Assembly: GCA_014155875.1 (NCBI GenBank)
Contig: JACEFZ010017709.1
Coordinates: 1-64,000, forward strand
Direction: 5' to 3'
Length of the DNA: 64,000 nucleotides
Source of the DNA: Cepaea nemoralis
Lineage: Eukaryota; Mollusca; Gastropoda; Stylommatophora; Helicidae
Part shown: piece by piece, positions 45,229 through 57,407 of the stretch
Position numbering within the stretch: position 1 is the stretch's first letter
Layout: every line of letters begins with the position of its first letter
The notes under the pieces: generated by a model
What the model saw: only the letters and a program-made list of their open reading frames with translations
What the model was told of the DNA's origin: nothing
The model's database searches: none
Translations under genes and position numbers: made by a program

Positions 45229-46080
45229 AACCCTGATCTGACTTCCCAGGAGAGGTAAAAGATTACCCAGGTTCTCGAGTCTCATAAGGAGATACTGACT
45301 GATAAACCAGGTCGAACGAGGTTGGTGGAGTTCGAGATGACCTTGACCACACAAGAGCCTGTTCGCCAAAATGTTTACCAAGTGCCCTTCTCTAAAGAAA
45401 AGGCCCTGGAGGAGGAAATAAAAAAAATTGCTAGGGGATGACGTGATTGCGCCATCCACATCCCCATACAATGCGGGGGTAGTTTTGTTACGCAAACCAA
45501 GTGGAGAACACCGGTTGTGTATAGACTACCGACTTCTCAACAGTCACACACAATTTCAGGTGGAACCTTTGCCGAAACTAACGCAGTTATTCGCTAGGCG
45601 CCATAAGGCTCGGTACTTTTCAAAGGTGGATCTGAGTCGGGGGTACTATCAGATACCAGTCAAACCGGAGATTTGACCACTGTTGGCTTTCAGTACACCC
45701 AGTGGACACTACGAATTCAAGGTCATGCCCTTTGGACTCAGCAATGCACCTAGTGTGTTTACGCGCCTGATGAGGACTTTACTAGATCCCTTACAGAATC
45801 CGTCCATTATATCATTCATGGATGATATTCTGATTTCCAGTGACAGCTTGGATGACCATTTGCAATCCTTTGAGAGTGACTCAAGGTAGCAGGGCTTACA
45901 GCTCGTCCAACCAAGTGCATGATTGGTTACCAGACTCTGGAATTTCTGAGTCACACCATTACTCCAGGACAAATTGTCCCAGAGCAGAAGAACCTAGAAA
46001 AAAATCAGAAATGCACCAAGGCCGAAAACGAAGAAGGATGTAAGATCGTTTCTCTCGTTATGTGGGTTTTACCAAAAATT
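45229..46080 (+). pseudogene. unit D reverse transcriptase, broken
   Basis: Resumes at CCCTGATCTGACTTCCC. KLLGDDVIAPSTSPYNAG with one extra A upstream, CIDYRLLNSHTQF (no stop), FSKVDLSRGYYQIPV, then a private TGA (PEI*PLLAF, 45674-45676), MPFGLSNAPSVFTRLM and catalytic SFMDDIL. A short deletion near 45879 (FNRLKE lost) shifts the frame. At the sites where A/B differ (TGA in CIDY, MPFRL), D has the ancestral form. Confidence 0.85.
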
Positions 46081-46384
46081 TATCCCACATTTTACTGAAA
46101 TGGGAGCTCCATTGATGGAAACCTTGAAAAAGGGATTCCCGGACCAAATCATTTGGACACCAGAATGTGAGACTGCCTATAGTCAGTTAAAGGAGGCCTT
46201 GGTCAGCAAACCTGTGTTACAGCTCCCTGACCTTTCCAAACCATTTGTGTTGAGAACGGATGCGAGTGGGATTGGGATTAGGGCAGCTTTGTTACAGGAA
46301 GGAAAAGACGATGCTTCGGTATTGAAACCTGTGGCATACGCTAGCAAGAAACTTCTCCAGGCTGAGAGGAATTTATTCGACCGT

Positions 46385-46479
<95 letters not shown>

Positions 46480-46715
46480 CTCTCTTATGGGCCGTGCAGA
46501 AATTCCAGCCCTATTTGTATGGAGTTCAGTTTCGGGTCCAGTCGGATGATCAGCCCCTGATGTTCCTGGCTACATCTCAGAAGCTCAACGCCCGTTTGAT
46601 GCGGTGGTCGTTGCTACTTCAACCATACCATTTCACCATGGAGTATATACCTGGGAAGGAAAACGTTGGAGCGGATTTTCTATCCAGGCACCCAACTCCT
46701 GAAGAAAAAGAATAA
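46081..46715 (+). pseudogene. unit D RNase H, broken only by (GA)n
   Basis: 46100-46385 gives [41 protein letters not shown] with the 30-bp segment intact. After the 89-nt GA tract, 46476-46715 gives [28 protein letters not shown] (Asp), MEYIPGKENVGADFLSRHPTPEE (last Asp) and stop. Frame is lost only across the tract, so this RNase H would be near complete with a different tract length. Confidence 0.85.
46386..46474. repeat. (GA)n inside unit D RNase H
   Basis: An 89-nt GA tract, preceded by CCGTC where the other units have ACCG. It is the longest of the four homologous tracts. Confidence 0.95.
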
Positions 46716-46779
46716 ATCACCTGGATCGAGCTTACAGTGGAAAAGAGTGAGATGGACTACTCTCTTAAAAAGGGGCCTA

Positions 46780-48613
46780 TGTCACGAACCCACTATAATT
46801 CACGATAGATGATGAAACAACAGAGGCAGGCTATATTCGAACTTACAAATTGTTTACAACTGGTGGGGACATCCCCGTCGGATCAAAGGCGCCGCTAGTC
46901 TATGATGATTCCCCTGAGAAACGGGAAAAGAGTTTCCCGGTTGTCTTGGAACGGACTCAAGATGAAAGGCAAAGCGCAGCCGTGATTCGGTTGCCACATG
47001 TTGTTGACAGAAGAATGACGTCACGAGGTGAATCCCATATTATATAAAAACAAGCTTGTTGTCGGGAGAGCACAATAAAGTTGACCTAGGCTCAGTGCTC
47101 GTAGTGAAAATAATCCCGCATGTTTACTATCAGTGTATTTGAGGGGGAAAAAACATGTGTCTTTCATGGCAATTTGGAGATTCAATTCGGATTGTGAGCT
47201 AGGAATTCATAGGGTATCTGCACTTAGCATTTAAATGTTAATAATGTAGAATAGTAAAATGATAGTGAAGTTTAGAACTTAACGTAGTGGTTGCTTTGTA
47301 GTCAAATATAAAAACAGTGTCGGCAACAATAGACAGTCGCAGTGTTAAACTAACTAGTGTGAGATGTAAATTAGCTCAGCTAGTTGAGGATAGTGAAAGG
47401 GGATGATATTTAGTGTGATGTTGATATTCCAGTGGGGGTATACTGGGGTTCTACACTTTGTGTATTTATCTTTCCTTGTCTTGCCCTAACTCATGCCAAG
47501 GGGAGGAGCTCCTCTGACATGACAGAGATTGGTTCACTGTCATGGATCTGAGTAAGACTGTAGGCCCACACTCATCTAATAGGAGTCAGTATCAGATTGC
47601 TCTCACCGAATCTGTTGTGTCTCTTTCACAGGTTCCCCTCGGGTTTTCAAAGAACAGATGCTGAATTGTTCGTATCATGGAGAACTTGGTACGAGGAGAT
47701 CTGTTCAGTGGCCTGTGCATTTTGGCCCATGAGAAAAGAGTTTATTAAGTCACACCACTCGTGAAAGAAATAATGGAGTGTTATTATGTCACACCACGGG
47801 TGTAAGAACAATATCGTGTTTGATTTTCACACCACAAGTGAAATAACATTAGAGTGTTGTTTTTCACACTACAAGTGACATAACATTAGAGTGTTGTAAC
47901 ATTTTCACACCACCTGTGAAATATTAGTAGGAATTAATTCAAAGAATGAGAACAGTGTAATAGTGAACACGGTAGGACTTGTAAGAATGAATCATTTCTT
48001 CCAAGGAACAATGTTACTTGTTTTCACTAGGCAAGGAAGGTTTATGTTTCGGAACCATATAGACATTTATTAACAGGGTGTATGATCGCTGCCAGATCAA
48101 TATCAGACTATATTCGTGATTGGTGACCAGATATCTGGGTTATGAAAGGGGCTACCGGAGAGAGTCAACATCGATCAAGAGGGACACGGCGTGTGGTGAG
48201 GTTTTTGTTTACTGACCCGTGATGATGTGGTGTAACTCGTACAATGATGATCGGACTGTGATCCGGAGCTTTGTGGTCTGCTGTCTACATAAACACCTTA
48301 GAATATGCGACATACATTCTACACATTACACACACACACCCACTTCCCACACACATACTCTTTGCTTTAATAAATTATTTTGTATTTATTTGTTAAGGCT
48401 AGAGTTGTTGAGTATGTTGTGTTGGGGAAGAGTGAGAGGGGGCATGATCTAGGGGTGAGTGAGAGTAAGAAAGAGGTATCGACAGACTGACGGAGTTTTG
48501 TGGACGGATTCTGGTGGTTTCTCTAGGACAATAATATTGGGGTAATATAAATGTGGGTGTTGATTCCCCTCACTCCAGGGACGACACTAAAGTAATAAAG
48601 GATTACTACGACA
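46780..48613 (+). mobile_element. LTR-5, right end of the gypsy array
   Basis: TGTCACG to TACGACA, about 1,834 nt. It is shorter than the others because two 37-bp units and about 17 nt after TTGACCTAGGCT are missing. CRE (47016-47023), TATA and AATAAA are kept. Homology to the other LTRs stops exactly at ACGACA, and CAGACCTAAAGGGG is flanking DNA. Confidence 0.9.
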
Positions 48614-49200
48614 CAGACCTAAAGGGGCAACAATGTGGCACATGTCATATCAACTTCTCTTGATACATCAGTCACGAACTACCATTACTTGTTGACTTTT
48701 TAATACCAACAACAGCATAAATCTTTCATTATAACTTTTTGTGGAAGTTATGTTGTTGACACAGACTATCTATCACCAGAAAAGAATGGAAAAAGTCAAA
48801 GACATTCACACCTATACTATACTATTACTATACATAGATCGCAAACAAGTACTACACACGCCATCAAAATGATCACCACATTTTGAAATTCCCACTATTT
48901 CAACACACAGTACAACGCATCTTATTGTAACTTACATTTTACATGAAATTTCCCAAATTTGGGATCTATTAGAGAATACGTATGAGATACACAAAGACAA
49001 TAAGAACATATCATATAAAACAACTCACAAACCAGACTAAGAACTACTACCATATTAGATGAACCTCCCAGCCAACAAAAAACAACTAGAACACAATCAT
49101 ATCATAATAGAAATCATAACGAAACACAACCAACACATGACACACAGAGCTTACATCACCAGACAAAACACGCTATATATTTGAATATATAGTATAAATA
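48614..49200. other. AT-rich unique sequence right of the array
   Basis: About 590 bp without a coding frame or repeat that I recognise. It is A/T-rich with many CAACA/CACAAC stretches. This is the genomic flank of the gypsy array, or older unrecognised repeat. Confidence 0.5.
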
Positions 49201-50410
49201 TTATTTATACTTGACCAAAATTTCTCATATTTGGTTGACAAAGTTTTCTACTTTTCATAAGTTTTGACGATGTATTTCATTACGTGGACAATATATTTTT
49301 CCCATTTGGCTAACAAATATTCTTACTTGGCCAAGATTTCTGCCATTTGGTTCACAATTGTTCCTACTTTTCATAAGTTTTCACGAAATATTTCGTTACT
49401 TGGTCGATCTTTTTCCTTCTTTTTATAAATTTGGTTGAGATATTTCTGTGTTTGGTAGATCTTTTTTCTCTTTGGCTGACAAATGTTCCTACTTTTTATA
49501 AGTTTAGTTGAAATATTCCTCTCTTTGGTCGATATTTTTTCACCTTTGGTTAACAAAGTTTCCGACTTTTAATAAATTTGGTTGAAATTTGGCCAATATT
49601 TTTTGCCTTTGGTTAAAAAAAAAGTTTCCTACTTCTTATACGTTTAGGCACAATATTTCTTTACTTGGCGACTATTTTTCACATTTGGTTAGTAAAGTTT
49701 CCTACTTTTCATAAATTTGGATGCGATATTTCCTATTTTGGTCAATATTTTTTTCACCTTTGGTTACAAAATTCCCTACTTTTCATAAGCTTGGACGATG
49801 TATTTTGTTACTTCGTCGATATTTTTCCCCATTTGGCTAACAAATTTTCTTACATGGCCAAGATTTTTCTTATTTGGCTAATAAAATTTCCTAGTTTTCA
49901 TAAGTGTGGACGAGATATTTTGTTACGTGTACCATATTTTTCACATTTGGTTAAAAAATGTTCCTGCTTGGTCAGTATCTTTCCCATTTGGTTAACAATT
50001 TTCCTACTTTTTATAAGTTTGGTTGAGATTTTTCTGTATATGACCGAAATTTTTTCCAATTTAGCTAACATATTTTCCTACTTTTTATAATTTTGGGTGA
50101 GATATTTCTCTCTTTGGCTTTTCACACTTGTTAACAAAGTTTCCTACTTTTCATAAGTTTGGCGGGGATACTTCGTTACTTTGTCAATCTTTTTCCCATT
50201 TGGCTAACAAATTTTCCTACTTTTCATAAGTTTGGACAAGATATTTCGTTACGTGGTCAATATTTTTTCCTATTTGACTAACAAATTTTCCTACTTGGTT
50301 GATATTTTTCCCAATAGGATAACAAATGTTCCTACTTTTTATAAGTTTTGATGAGCTATGTCTGTATTGACCAATATTTTTAATGCTTTGTCTAACATAT
50401 TTTCTTATTT
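49201..50410. repeat. degenerate tandem repeat, ~72-bp and ~114-bp units
   Basis: About 14 diverged units, each with (C/T)ATAAGTTTGG followed by GATATTTC and TTGGTCGATATTTTTCCC-like text, then TTTGGCTAACAAA. Distances between successive ATAAGTTT landmarks are roughly 116, 55, 70, 73, 68, 72, 74, 114, 112, 74, 68, 75 and 113. The long units contain an extra ~40-bp block (TTCTTACTTGGCCAAGATTT). Long hydrophobic open frames across it are by-products of the repeat. Confidence 0.75.
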
Positions 50411-51033
<623 letters not shown>

Positions 51034-51159
51034 GTGAATTTTACCCTTCAGATGCAATGTTGACGATTTAGTGGAATCACTCTCATATAAGGTGATCATC
51101 ATGAGTTAGGTACCTTGGCTAGACAACAAAAGGACAGTCTTCTCATGTAGTATCCCTCT

Positions 51160-51668
51160 TAACCACGTGTCTCGGATGTACCCTCACATCTATGACCGGA
51201 TGCGACGCCATCTTTGACCAGTTGAGTCATTAGCCACGTGTACTGGCTGTACCCTTAAGCATGCGACCGGAAGCAGGGTCATCTTTGACTGGTTTTAGCC
51301 AGTCAGCCAGTGTCTCAGATGTACCATTACCCACGTGTGATCGGATGCAACGCCATCATTGATCGGTTTTAGCCAGTGAGCACGTAGTCTCGTTTTGCCA
51401 TTACCACTTGTGATCTGATACGACTTTGACCAGCTTTAGCCAGTGAGCATGTGATCTGGTTGTAGTCATTACCCACGTGTAATCGGATACAGCGCCATCT
51501 TTGATCGGCTTTAGCCAGCGAGCACGTGGTCTGGTTTTACCATTACCACTTGTGATCTGATGCAATTTTGACCAGCTTTAGCCAGTGAGCACGTGGTCTG
51601 GTTGTATAAATTAACCCCGTGTGATCAGGTGCGACGCCATCTTTGACCTGATGTAACTATTGTCCACG
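51160..51668. repeat. tandem repeat of ~67-75-bp units with CACGTG motifs
   Basis: About seven units with the pattern CCACGTGTGATCGGATGCGA, CGCCATCTTTGACC and GGCTTTAGCCAGTGAG. Unit boundaries after CCAGTGAG or its variants fall near 51233, 51306, 51379, 51446, 51521, 51588 and 51662. The last four steps alternate 67, 75, 67, 74, suggesting a ~142-bp dimer. Most units hold CACGTG or a one-base variant, the E-box core. Confidence 0.8.
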
Positions 51669-51689
51669 TCACACCACTGTACCATTAGA

Positions 51690-51900
51690 TGCAAAATCAG
51701 TGCTCGGGGCGCGCCTGTCTGGAAAATTGCGAATTCTAAGGACACTACTTTCTGAACTTAGCAGTCAGCATAAGGTCACCATACAGTGGATACCATCCCA
51801 CTGTGGAGTACCCAGAAACGACGCGGTGATCTAGTAGTTAAGGAAGAAGCAAAAGAAGAACAGTCTGATGTGCTCGTTACATACCACCAAATGACATTTT
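51690..51900 (+). pseudogene. LINE RNase H C-terminal scrap
   Basis: In the frame around 51772-51832 the sequence reads KVTIQWIPSHCGVPRNDAVI then stop. IQWIPxHCGVxxNxxAD is the hallmark of the last RNase H catalytic region in many LINEs. LRILRTLLSELSSQH-like text precedes it in neighbouring frames, and KEEAKEEQS follows. No other LINE part is recognisable nearby. The 80-codon open frame at 51786-52028 is in a different phase and is probably incidental. Confidence 0.6.
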
Positions 51901-52439
51901 TTAGAGCAGACGGCATGCCTGGGTCTAGCCACGCTGACTGCGTTTGCTCGTCACAATTTTGTAGTGCTTCTGGTCTGGATTATGTTGGGATGGAGACTGT
52001 AGATTGTGGTGTGTCTTGCTATGTGTGAATACCTTTTGTGGGTAGTTCAGTCGGTTAGATTTATACTCTAATCGCTCTAGATATTCTTATTAAAACATGT
52101 CTAGACAGCAGTTTGTAAGTATGTGTACCATTATACCGTAATCGAACTTCCAGTTGTTTTCGAATGTTTATGGTCCCACCCAAGAATCCCCCCACCCCCA
52201 ACAGGTTCATGCATGTTTACGCGATTTCACAGCTGTGGGGTCGGTATGAGTCACCCCTGGTTGTTCCGAAAATACAGGTCTGAACACTACCACGTACGTT
52301 CACCCCCGCCGACATAGCCCCGTGATGAGTCACCCAGGCGGTCACCCTCAACTAAACCAACTACGAGTTCATGCCTCAGACTTTAATTTGAGACTTAACC
52401 TCCTGCCATTATCAAGAAACGGATTTATTTATCTAGCCA
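51901..52439. other. unique sequence, no gene seen
   Basis: No recognisable coding frame or repeat in about 540 bp. Short C-rich stretches (CCCCCCACCCCC near 52188) are present. Confidence 0.4.
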
Positions 52440-53205
52440 CCCCGCCACTCGACCACCCTTAACAATGATCAGAAGCTCCTTTATAGCCTTTCCGTCACTT
52501 ATCCACCATTTAACAACGATCGAGAGTCTTTATCTAGCACCTCTTCCGGCTCTTAAAGAGGACTGGACGTATTTATCTAACCACTCCACCACTCTCTCGA
52601 CCCTTAATAACTATCAGAAGCACTTATCTAGCTACCCTCCCGGTAACCCAGCCATTTCCAGCGAATTCCACTAAGCCATAACCGCTGCAGTCGATAATGC
52701 CGACCACCTTTTCTTTTCAAGGTTTTCAGTTGAAGCTCTGAAATCGTCTGATGATAGTTTTCGGAAGAACCTACCTGGCTACTACTCCACTTACCCACCC
52801 CTTAACCACGAACGACACTAAGCCATACCCACTACAACCAATAATACCGGCCATCTTTACCTTTTTAAGGTGTTCATTTAAAGCTATGAAACCGTATGAT
52901 GATAGTGTTCGTAAGCACTTATCTCCCCCACTCACACACCTCTTACTAACGAATTTCACTAAGCCATACCCGCTACAATCAATAATATCGGTCATTTTTA
53001 CTTTTTTAAGGTTTTCATTTGAAGCTCTGAAACCTATGATGATAGTGTTCAGAAGCACTTATCTAGCTACTACTAAACTTATCCACCCCTTAACAATGAA
53101 TTTCACTAAGCCATGTCCGCTCGATCAATAATATCCGCCATTCTTATTTTTTAAGGTTTTCATTTGAAGCTCTGTAACCCGTATGATGATGATGTATAGG
53201 TCACT
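52440..53205. repeat. ~145-bp tandem repeat, about 3.5 good copies plus diverged copies
   Basis: The landmark TTTTCATTTGAAGCTCTGAAA recurs near 52722, 52871, 53012 and 53156 (steps 149, 141, 144), followed each time by GATGATAGTGTT(C), AAGCACTTATCTAGCTAC, CACTAAGCCATACCCGCTAC and AATAATATCGGCCAT. Upstream (52440-52720) the same words occur in more diverged form, and a stray half-unit lies at about 53480-53525. Confidence 0.75.
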
Positions 53206-53384
53206 ACATCCCTCTGCAGATCATATAACTGCCGTATTTACATACTTACCTATCACGGTTTTCATATGACACCAGCTGCGACTCGAGGGTTTGAAACCTC
53301 TCGCCCCACCCCACGCACCCGCATCACCACGAACCACCCTGCACCGTCACCCATCGCATCCTAACATGCCGTCCACCCTGCACC

Positions 53385-53387
<3 letters not shown>

Positions 53388-53434
<47 letters not shown>
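53388..53434. repeat. (CA)n, 47 nt
   Basis: A pure CA dinucleotide tract inside the zone of 145-bp repeat fragments. Confidence 0.95.
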
Positions 53435-53435
<1 letters not shown>

Positions 53436-53703
53436 CCCGATCACTACACCTGCTACTAACCACCATCTTTACTTCATTTAGGTTGTCATTTGAAGCTCTG
53501 CAACTTGTATGATGATAGTGTTTACACCCTGGTCACTAATAACTACTAATAATCATTATCTTTTATTTTCAATTACAAAATAAAACGTCTTTTTAAAAAC
53601 TTTAAATAAAAACAACAAAAAAATGTTTTTCTCTAAAAGGGAGAAACTGCCATAATCCAGTCGATTTGTTATACATGAGTTACATCCCCTTTTATGTCAA
53701 AGG

Positions 53704-54216
53704 TCAATGGCGGTCCGCTTTTGTGACATCGAGCCGAGAGCGGGATAACAAACATAAGAATTTATGGGGTGGAGCGCCCACATAAACGCCCACAAATAAT
53801 AATCGTTTCCGCCAATTATAACTACTTATGTACACTCCCGATCCTCCATTTCGAACAATATTTTGTGCTGACCCATCTGTGTAGATTCCGATCCAGAGGT
53901 CCTGTGGGTATTCGTCATTAAAGAAGCTGAGCGTGGCTGTTCTGAGCTGTACACTGTTCTGTTCTTGCTTGTCAAATATTCCTCTCACTTTTGTCCAAAT
54001 TTGTAGGGATAGTCTATGTTCATCTTTCGATGGAGTTCGCTCTAGAATAATTGTCAGGGGGATACTAACTGTGGGCGGATCGGAGGTTTCTCTGCAGAGT
54101 CGTTTGGCCTGGTGGATAAAACTACTTCTTTTCAAAAGCCCGAAAGCTAAGTTTTCAAATCGATTCTTCATAGGGTTGCCTTGCAAGCTGAGGAACTTTT
54201 TTGCTTTTATTAGCAT
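53704..54216 (-). pseudogene. LINE RNase H, C-terminally cut
   Basis: 170 codons open. Residues 1-105 are a linker (KKFLSLQGNPMKNRFENLAF, HQAKRLCRET). LWIGIYTDGSAQNIVRNGGSGVYI (~107-130) is the RNase H start with the first catalytic Asp. The later Glu and Asp motifs are not found: the frame passes to RKRLLFVGVYVGAPPHKF and stops. RNase H is therefore truncated or scrambled. Confidence 0.75.
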
Positions 54217-54243
54217 TTTCGTATCCCTGCGTTCTCTCAGTGC

Positions 54244-56006
54244 TTATGTCCTCCCCATCTTCTCCATCTCCACTATAGGGGTTGATCTCATCCCTCTTGT
54301 GGTGACTCTAAGCGCTTGATTTTGCACCTTGTCCAGCTCTTGTAGTGTGGTTTTAGATGCTGAACACCACGCAGTTGACCCGTATTCCAGGTGTGGTCGC
54401 ATGCTCTGTTGATAAACTTTGCTAAGTATTTTCCCACTGGCTCCCTGTGTTGTTCCGCTTAGTTTTCTCAGGATGACTATTTTCCTTCTGGCTTTTGCTA
54501 CTGCTTTGTTGATGTGTTTTCTCCATGTCAGTCTGTCATCAAATGTTACTCCAAGATATATTGGTTCTTTATCTTCTCTTAGGGTTATTCCATTTATCTG
54601 GATTTTCACTGCCTTTTGTTTTGGAGAGAGGGTAAATAGAAATAGAGTGGTGCTGCACTTGTCAGTGTTTATGCTGACGCACTATCTATTTTCCCATGCA
54701 ACAAATGCATCAACAGATCTTTGTAGCGATCTGGTGGTCACTGATGCATGTTCATTTCTGCTCCATAGAACCAGGTCATCGGCGTACATTGCCGCTTTAA
54801 TTCTATGCGGTAGATTAGCAACAAGATCATTGATGAAGATTCGAAAAAGTGTCGGGGACAAGACTCCACCGTGGGGAACACCGTGACGCAATAGTACTTT
54901 CTTGCTCTTGAGTCCGTCTATCTGTACCCTAGCTCTTCTGTTGTTTCTGTTGTGCAAGTATACTTTCACCATTTGTACATTCTTCCATTTAGTTTACACT
55001 TTCTCAGTTTCTTCGTCAGACCTTCTTTCCAGACTTTGTCAAAGGCTTTCTTCAGATTTATACATGCCGCAAGCACCAACTTCTTCTCTTGGAATGCATC
55101 CTCAATTTCTTGAGAGGGGTGGGTTGTCTGATCTTCCTTAGAGTAGCACTGCCTAAAGCCAGCTTGCTGTGGCACAAGGATGTTTTCACTTTCAATGTAC
55201 CACTGTAGTCTGTGATTGATGTCTCGCTCCATTGTTTTGCAGAGACACCAGGTGAGTCTAACTGGTCTGTAGCTGGAGGCAATGGAACTATCTTCCCCTG
55301 ATTTTAGGAGGGGTATCATGATTGCTTCTCTCCAGGCTTAAGAAACACTGCATAAGGTCCAACTGTTATTGAAGATCTGCAACAGCTTTGCTTTGGCCTC
55401 TGTTCCTTGGTTCCTGATCATTTCATTGGAGATACTATCATCTCCTGGTGACTTTCTCATCTTCAGTTTTGATATGGATAGCTCCAGTTCACTGATTGAG
55501 ATAGGTGCCTCCATAACCCCATGTACTATTTCCTTCTGTCCTGTATGTTGCCATTTCTCTCGAATCTCTTGTTGTTTCTCTGGACTAATTTCGATATTGT
55601 TATCTTGTGCGAATGAGTCCGCAATATGGTCAGCTGCTTGCTTTCCTGGTAAGATGTTTCCGTCTTTATGTAGTGCAATTTTTGAGTTTCTCCATGTGCC
55701 CTCATCGTTAAGCTGTTTTATTAGCTTCCACAACTTCCTTGTGTCTCTTTCAAAGTTCAGTGACTGTTTTCTCCTGCCAGCTTTTCCGTCTAGGCTGCAG
55801 CTGGGCCCTTTGAAATTTGGCTTTAACGTGCTGATATTTATTGTGGTGCTATTGGCTGGGGTTGGCCTCTGCTTGCCTTCTACATACTTCCACATCATTA
55901 TGCAACTGTTCCAGTTCACTACTCCAGTAGGGTTTATAATGTTTACGGGCTCCTCTTGGTACTGTTTCTCGTGCTGCCTGTAGTATGCATTTCCCAAACT
56001 CTTCAA
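54244..56006 (-). pseudogene. LINE reverse transcriptase in four broken frames
   Basis: 56006-55338: linker and RT start (ELSISKLKMRKSPGDDSISNEMI). 55319-54966: MIPLLKSGEDSSIASSYRPVRL, ILVPQQAGFRQ, LVLAACINLKKAFDKVWKEGL (usual Asp replaced by Asn in INLKKAFD). 54972-54682: GVPHGGVLSPTLFRIFINDL and catalytic AAMYADDLVLW. 54609-54244: thumb with IYLGVTFDDRLTWRKHI, PHLEYGSTAWCSAS and LDKVQNQALRV. The palm motifs are all visible, with one stop or frameshift between each block. Confidence 0.85.
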
Positions 56007-57043
56007 CTACTTTATTTATGTCCTTCTCAGTGTTCAGGTTTCTAACCAGTATGCTGGTGCGATGCTTGTACATTGTCCAGCCTGATTTTTTTTTGTACTT
56101 CCACCTTTATAGAGTGCTGCTTTCACTTACAAGCTCATTTTCTACAGTTAGAAAGACTAGCCGATGGTCACTGCCACCTAGCTGTTTCCCAACAATTCGT
56201 TTAATGTTCCACTCCAGGTCCTGGTGAATGAAAAGCCAGGTCATGTGTAGCTGTAGTGTGCCATGATCTCGAGTAGAAGGTATGTGGGTCAGACGGCTTG
56301 TTAATCAAGATGAATCTAGTCTTTCACCTCTCTGGTCCATGTGATCGTAGCCCCAGCTCTGCGAGTGACTGTTGAAATCGTCACACACAATAATTTTTGT
56401 TTCTTTTAATGGTAGTGTGTCCAGTGCCTGTGGGTGGTCATTTGGACAGTAGTAATTTATCAGGTGAAGGTCTATGTTGTATGTCTTAAGTTTAAGTGTC
56501 TGATACTCAGCCCCTTCCATGTAAACTTCATTTTGGGAAGCAGTGATGTTATTTTTGACAAGGGTCAGTATCCCACCTTTTCGACTGTCTTTTAGGTCAG
56601 ATCGGTAACACTGGTAACTTCTGATTTTGAAGGCTATGTTTTCGTTGAGGTGAGTTCCTTGCAAGCAACATACGCTTACTTTTTCTTGGCCAAGATGTTT
56701 TCTAGTTCTATCCTTTATTTGTTGACACCCTCTTAATTCCAGTGCATTATTTTAAGTCTTTGTTTGGTATGGCCAGACGCACTATTGTCAGGATCCCTGG
56801 CTCCATGGGACATCTGAAAAGGGCCCCCAGTAGTTTTGGTTAGACCCTTACGAGGCATAGGACCCGGCACTGCACCTGCCTGAGGGTCCAAAACAGGGCG
56901 AGCACCATAACATTTAGCAGTTGTCGACATATTTCATGGCGTAATTGCGTGGTAGCCTGATTTCTGTGGTGCGCCTCCTGGCTGGCTGCCTCGGTCTTCA
57001 GCACCTTTCCTTTGCTAGAGCAGACTGTGGTCTTACTCGACAC
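56007..57043 (-). pseudogene. LINE N-terminus and endonuclease, broken
   Basis: The frame 56930-56733 begins MSTTAKCYG and ends LKIMHWN, the standard opening of LINE endonucleases. After a frame change: VSVCCLQGTHLNENIAF with Glu in QGT (usually QET), RKGGILTLVKNNITASQ, INYYCPNDHP, IIVCDDFNSHSQSWGYD with catalytic Asp/Asn. Then, past a stop, HDLAF and GGSDHRLVFLTVEN with the final Asp-His. Catalytic residues are recognisable except for the altered QET. Confidence 0.8.
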
Positions 57044-57179
57044 ACAAACTTCTGAATCTGGTTGAAATATAATTTGACTTTGGCTGATCTGTTATAGAAG
57101 AACGGCGTTGTTTACAATTTATGGTGGTGGTGGTCGGAGTCCTAGATTTAAGCATCACCAAATCCACATAAAACCTAAT

Positions 57180-57407
57180 ATCCTCAACCCAAAGAAATAG
57201 TGAAAATCACACCTTATATCTTCACATAGCAAAAACAAAGATAATGCGTATATTTTAAAATACTATGGAGAAAGAAATATATGTTAAAGAGGAAAGATTG
57301 GAGGTGGTGGAAAATTTCGAATATATTGGATCATTGATTACCAACAATAATGACACAGTGAAAGAAATTAAACGACGACTTTCAATTGCTCTTCAAAGAC
57401 TAAAACA
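57180..57407 (+). pseudogene. outermost LINE (LINE-X), left part
   Basis: AKTKIMRI, then KEERLEVVENFEYIGSLITNNNDTVKEIKRRLSIALQRLKQ. VENFxYLGSxIT....EIKRRI is a common segment after the catalytic box of RTE/CR1-like ORF2 proteins. The match stops at 57407, where the I-type LINE is inserted, and resumes at 61739. The open frame 57265-58026 is a chimera of this piece and the inserted LINE. Confidence 0.8.

Larger units (their letters stand above)
53690..57060 (-). mobile_element. decayed EN-RT-RNase H LINE on the minus strand
   Basis: Reading right to left: start region (MSTTAKCYGARP...), endonuclease opening LKIMHWNA near 56745, EN body to about 56100, linker, RT, thumb, and RNase H ending near 53704. 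Five or more frame breaks. It differs clearly from the I-type LINEs nearby (YADD in place of FVDD/FADD, no CPxC tail). It resembles Jockey/I-group ORF2 proteins that carry RNase H; the clade is uncertain. I could not place its 3' end or a target duplication. Confidence 0.85.

Noticed and set aside
49665..50090. 141-codon hydrophobic open frame, possible membrane protein
   Set aside because: It repeats with the 72/114-bp tandem unit (FxHLxxKFSY-type text) and shows no gene-like start or context.
51786..52028. 80-codon open frame as a small gene
   Set aside because: It overlaps, in another frame, a LINE RNase H scrap (IQWIPSHCGV); no independent support.
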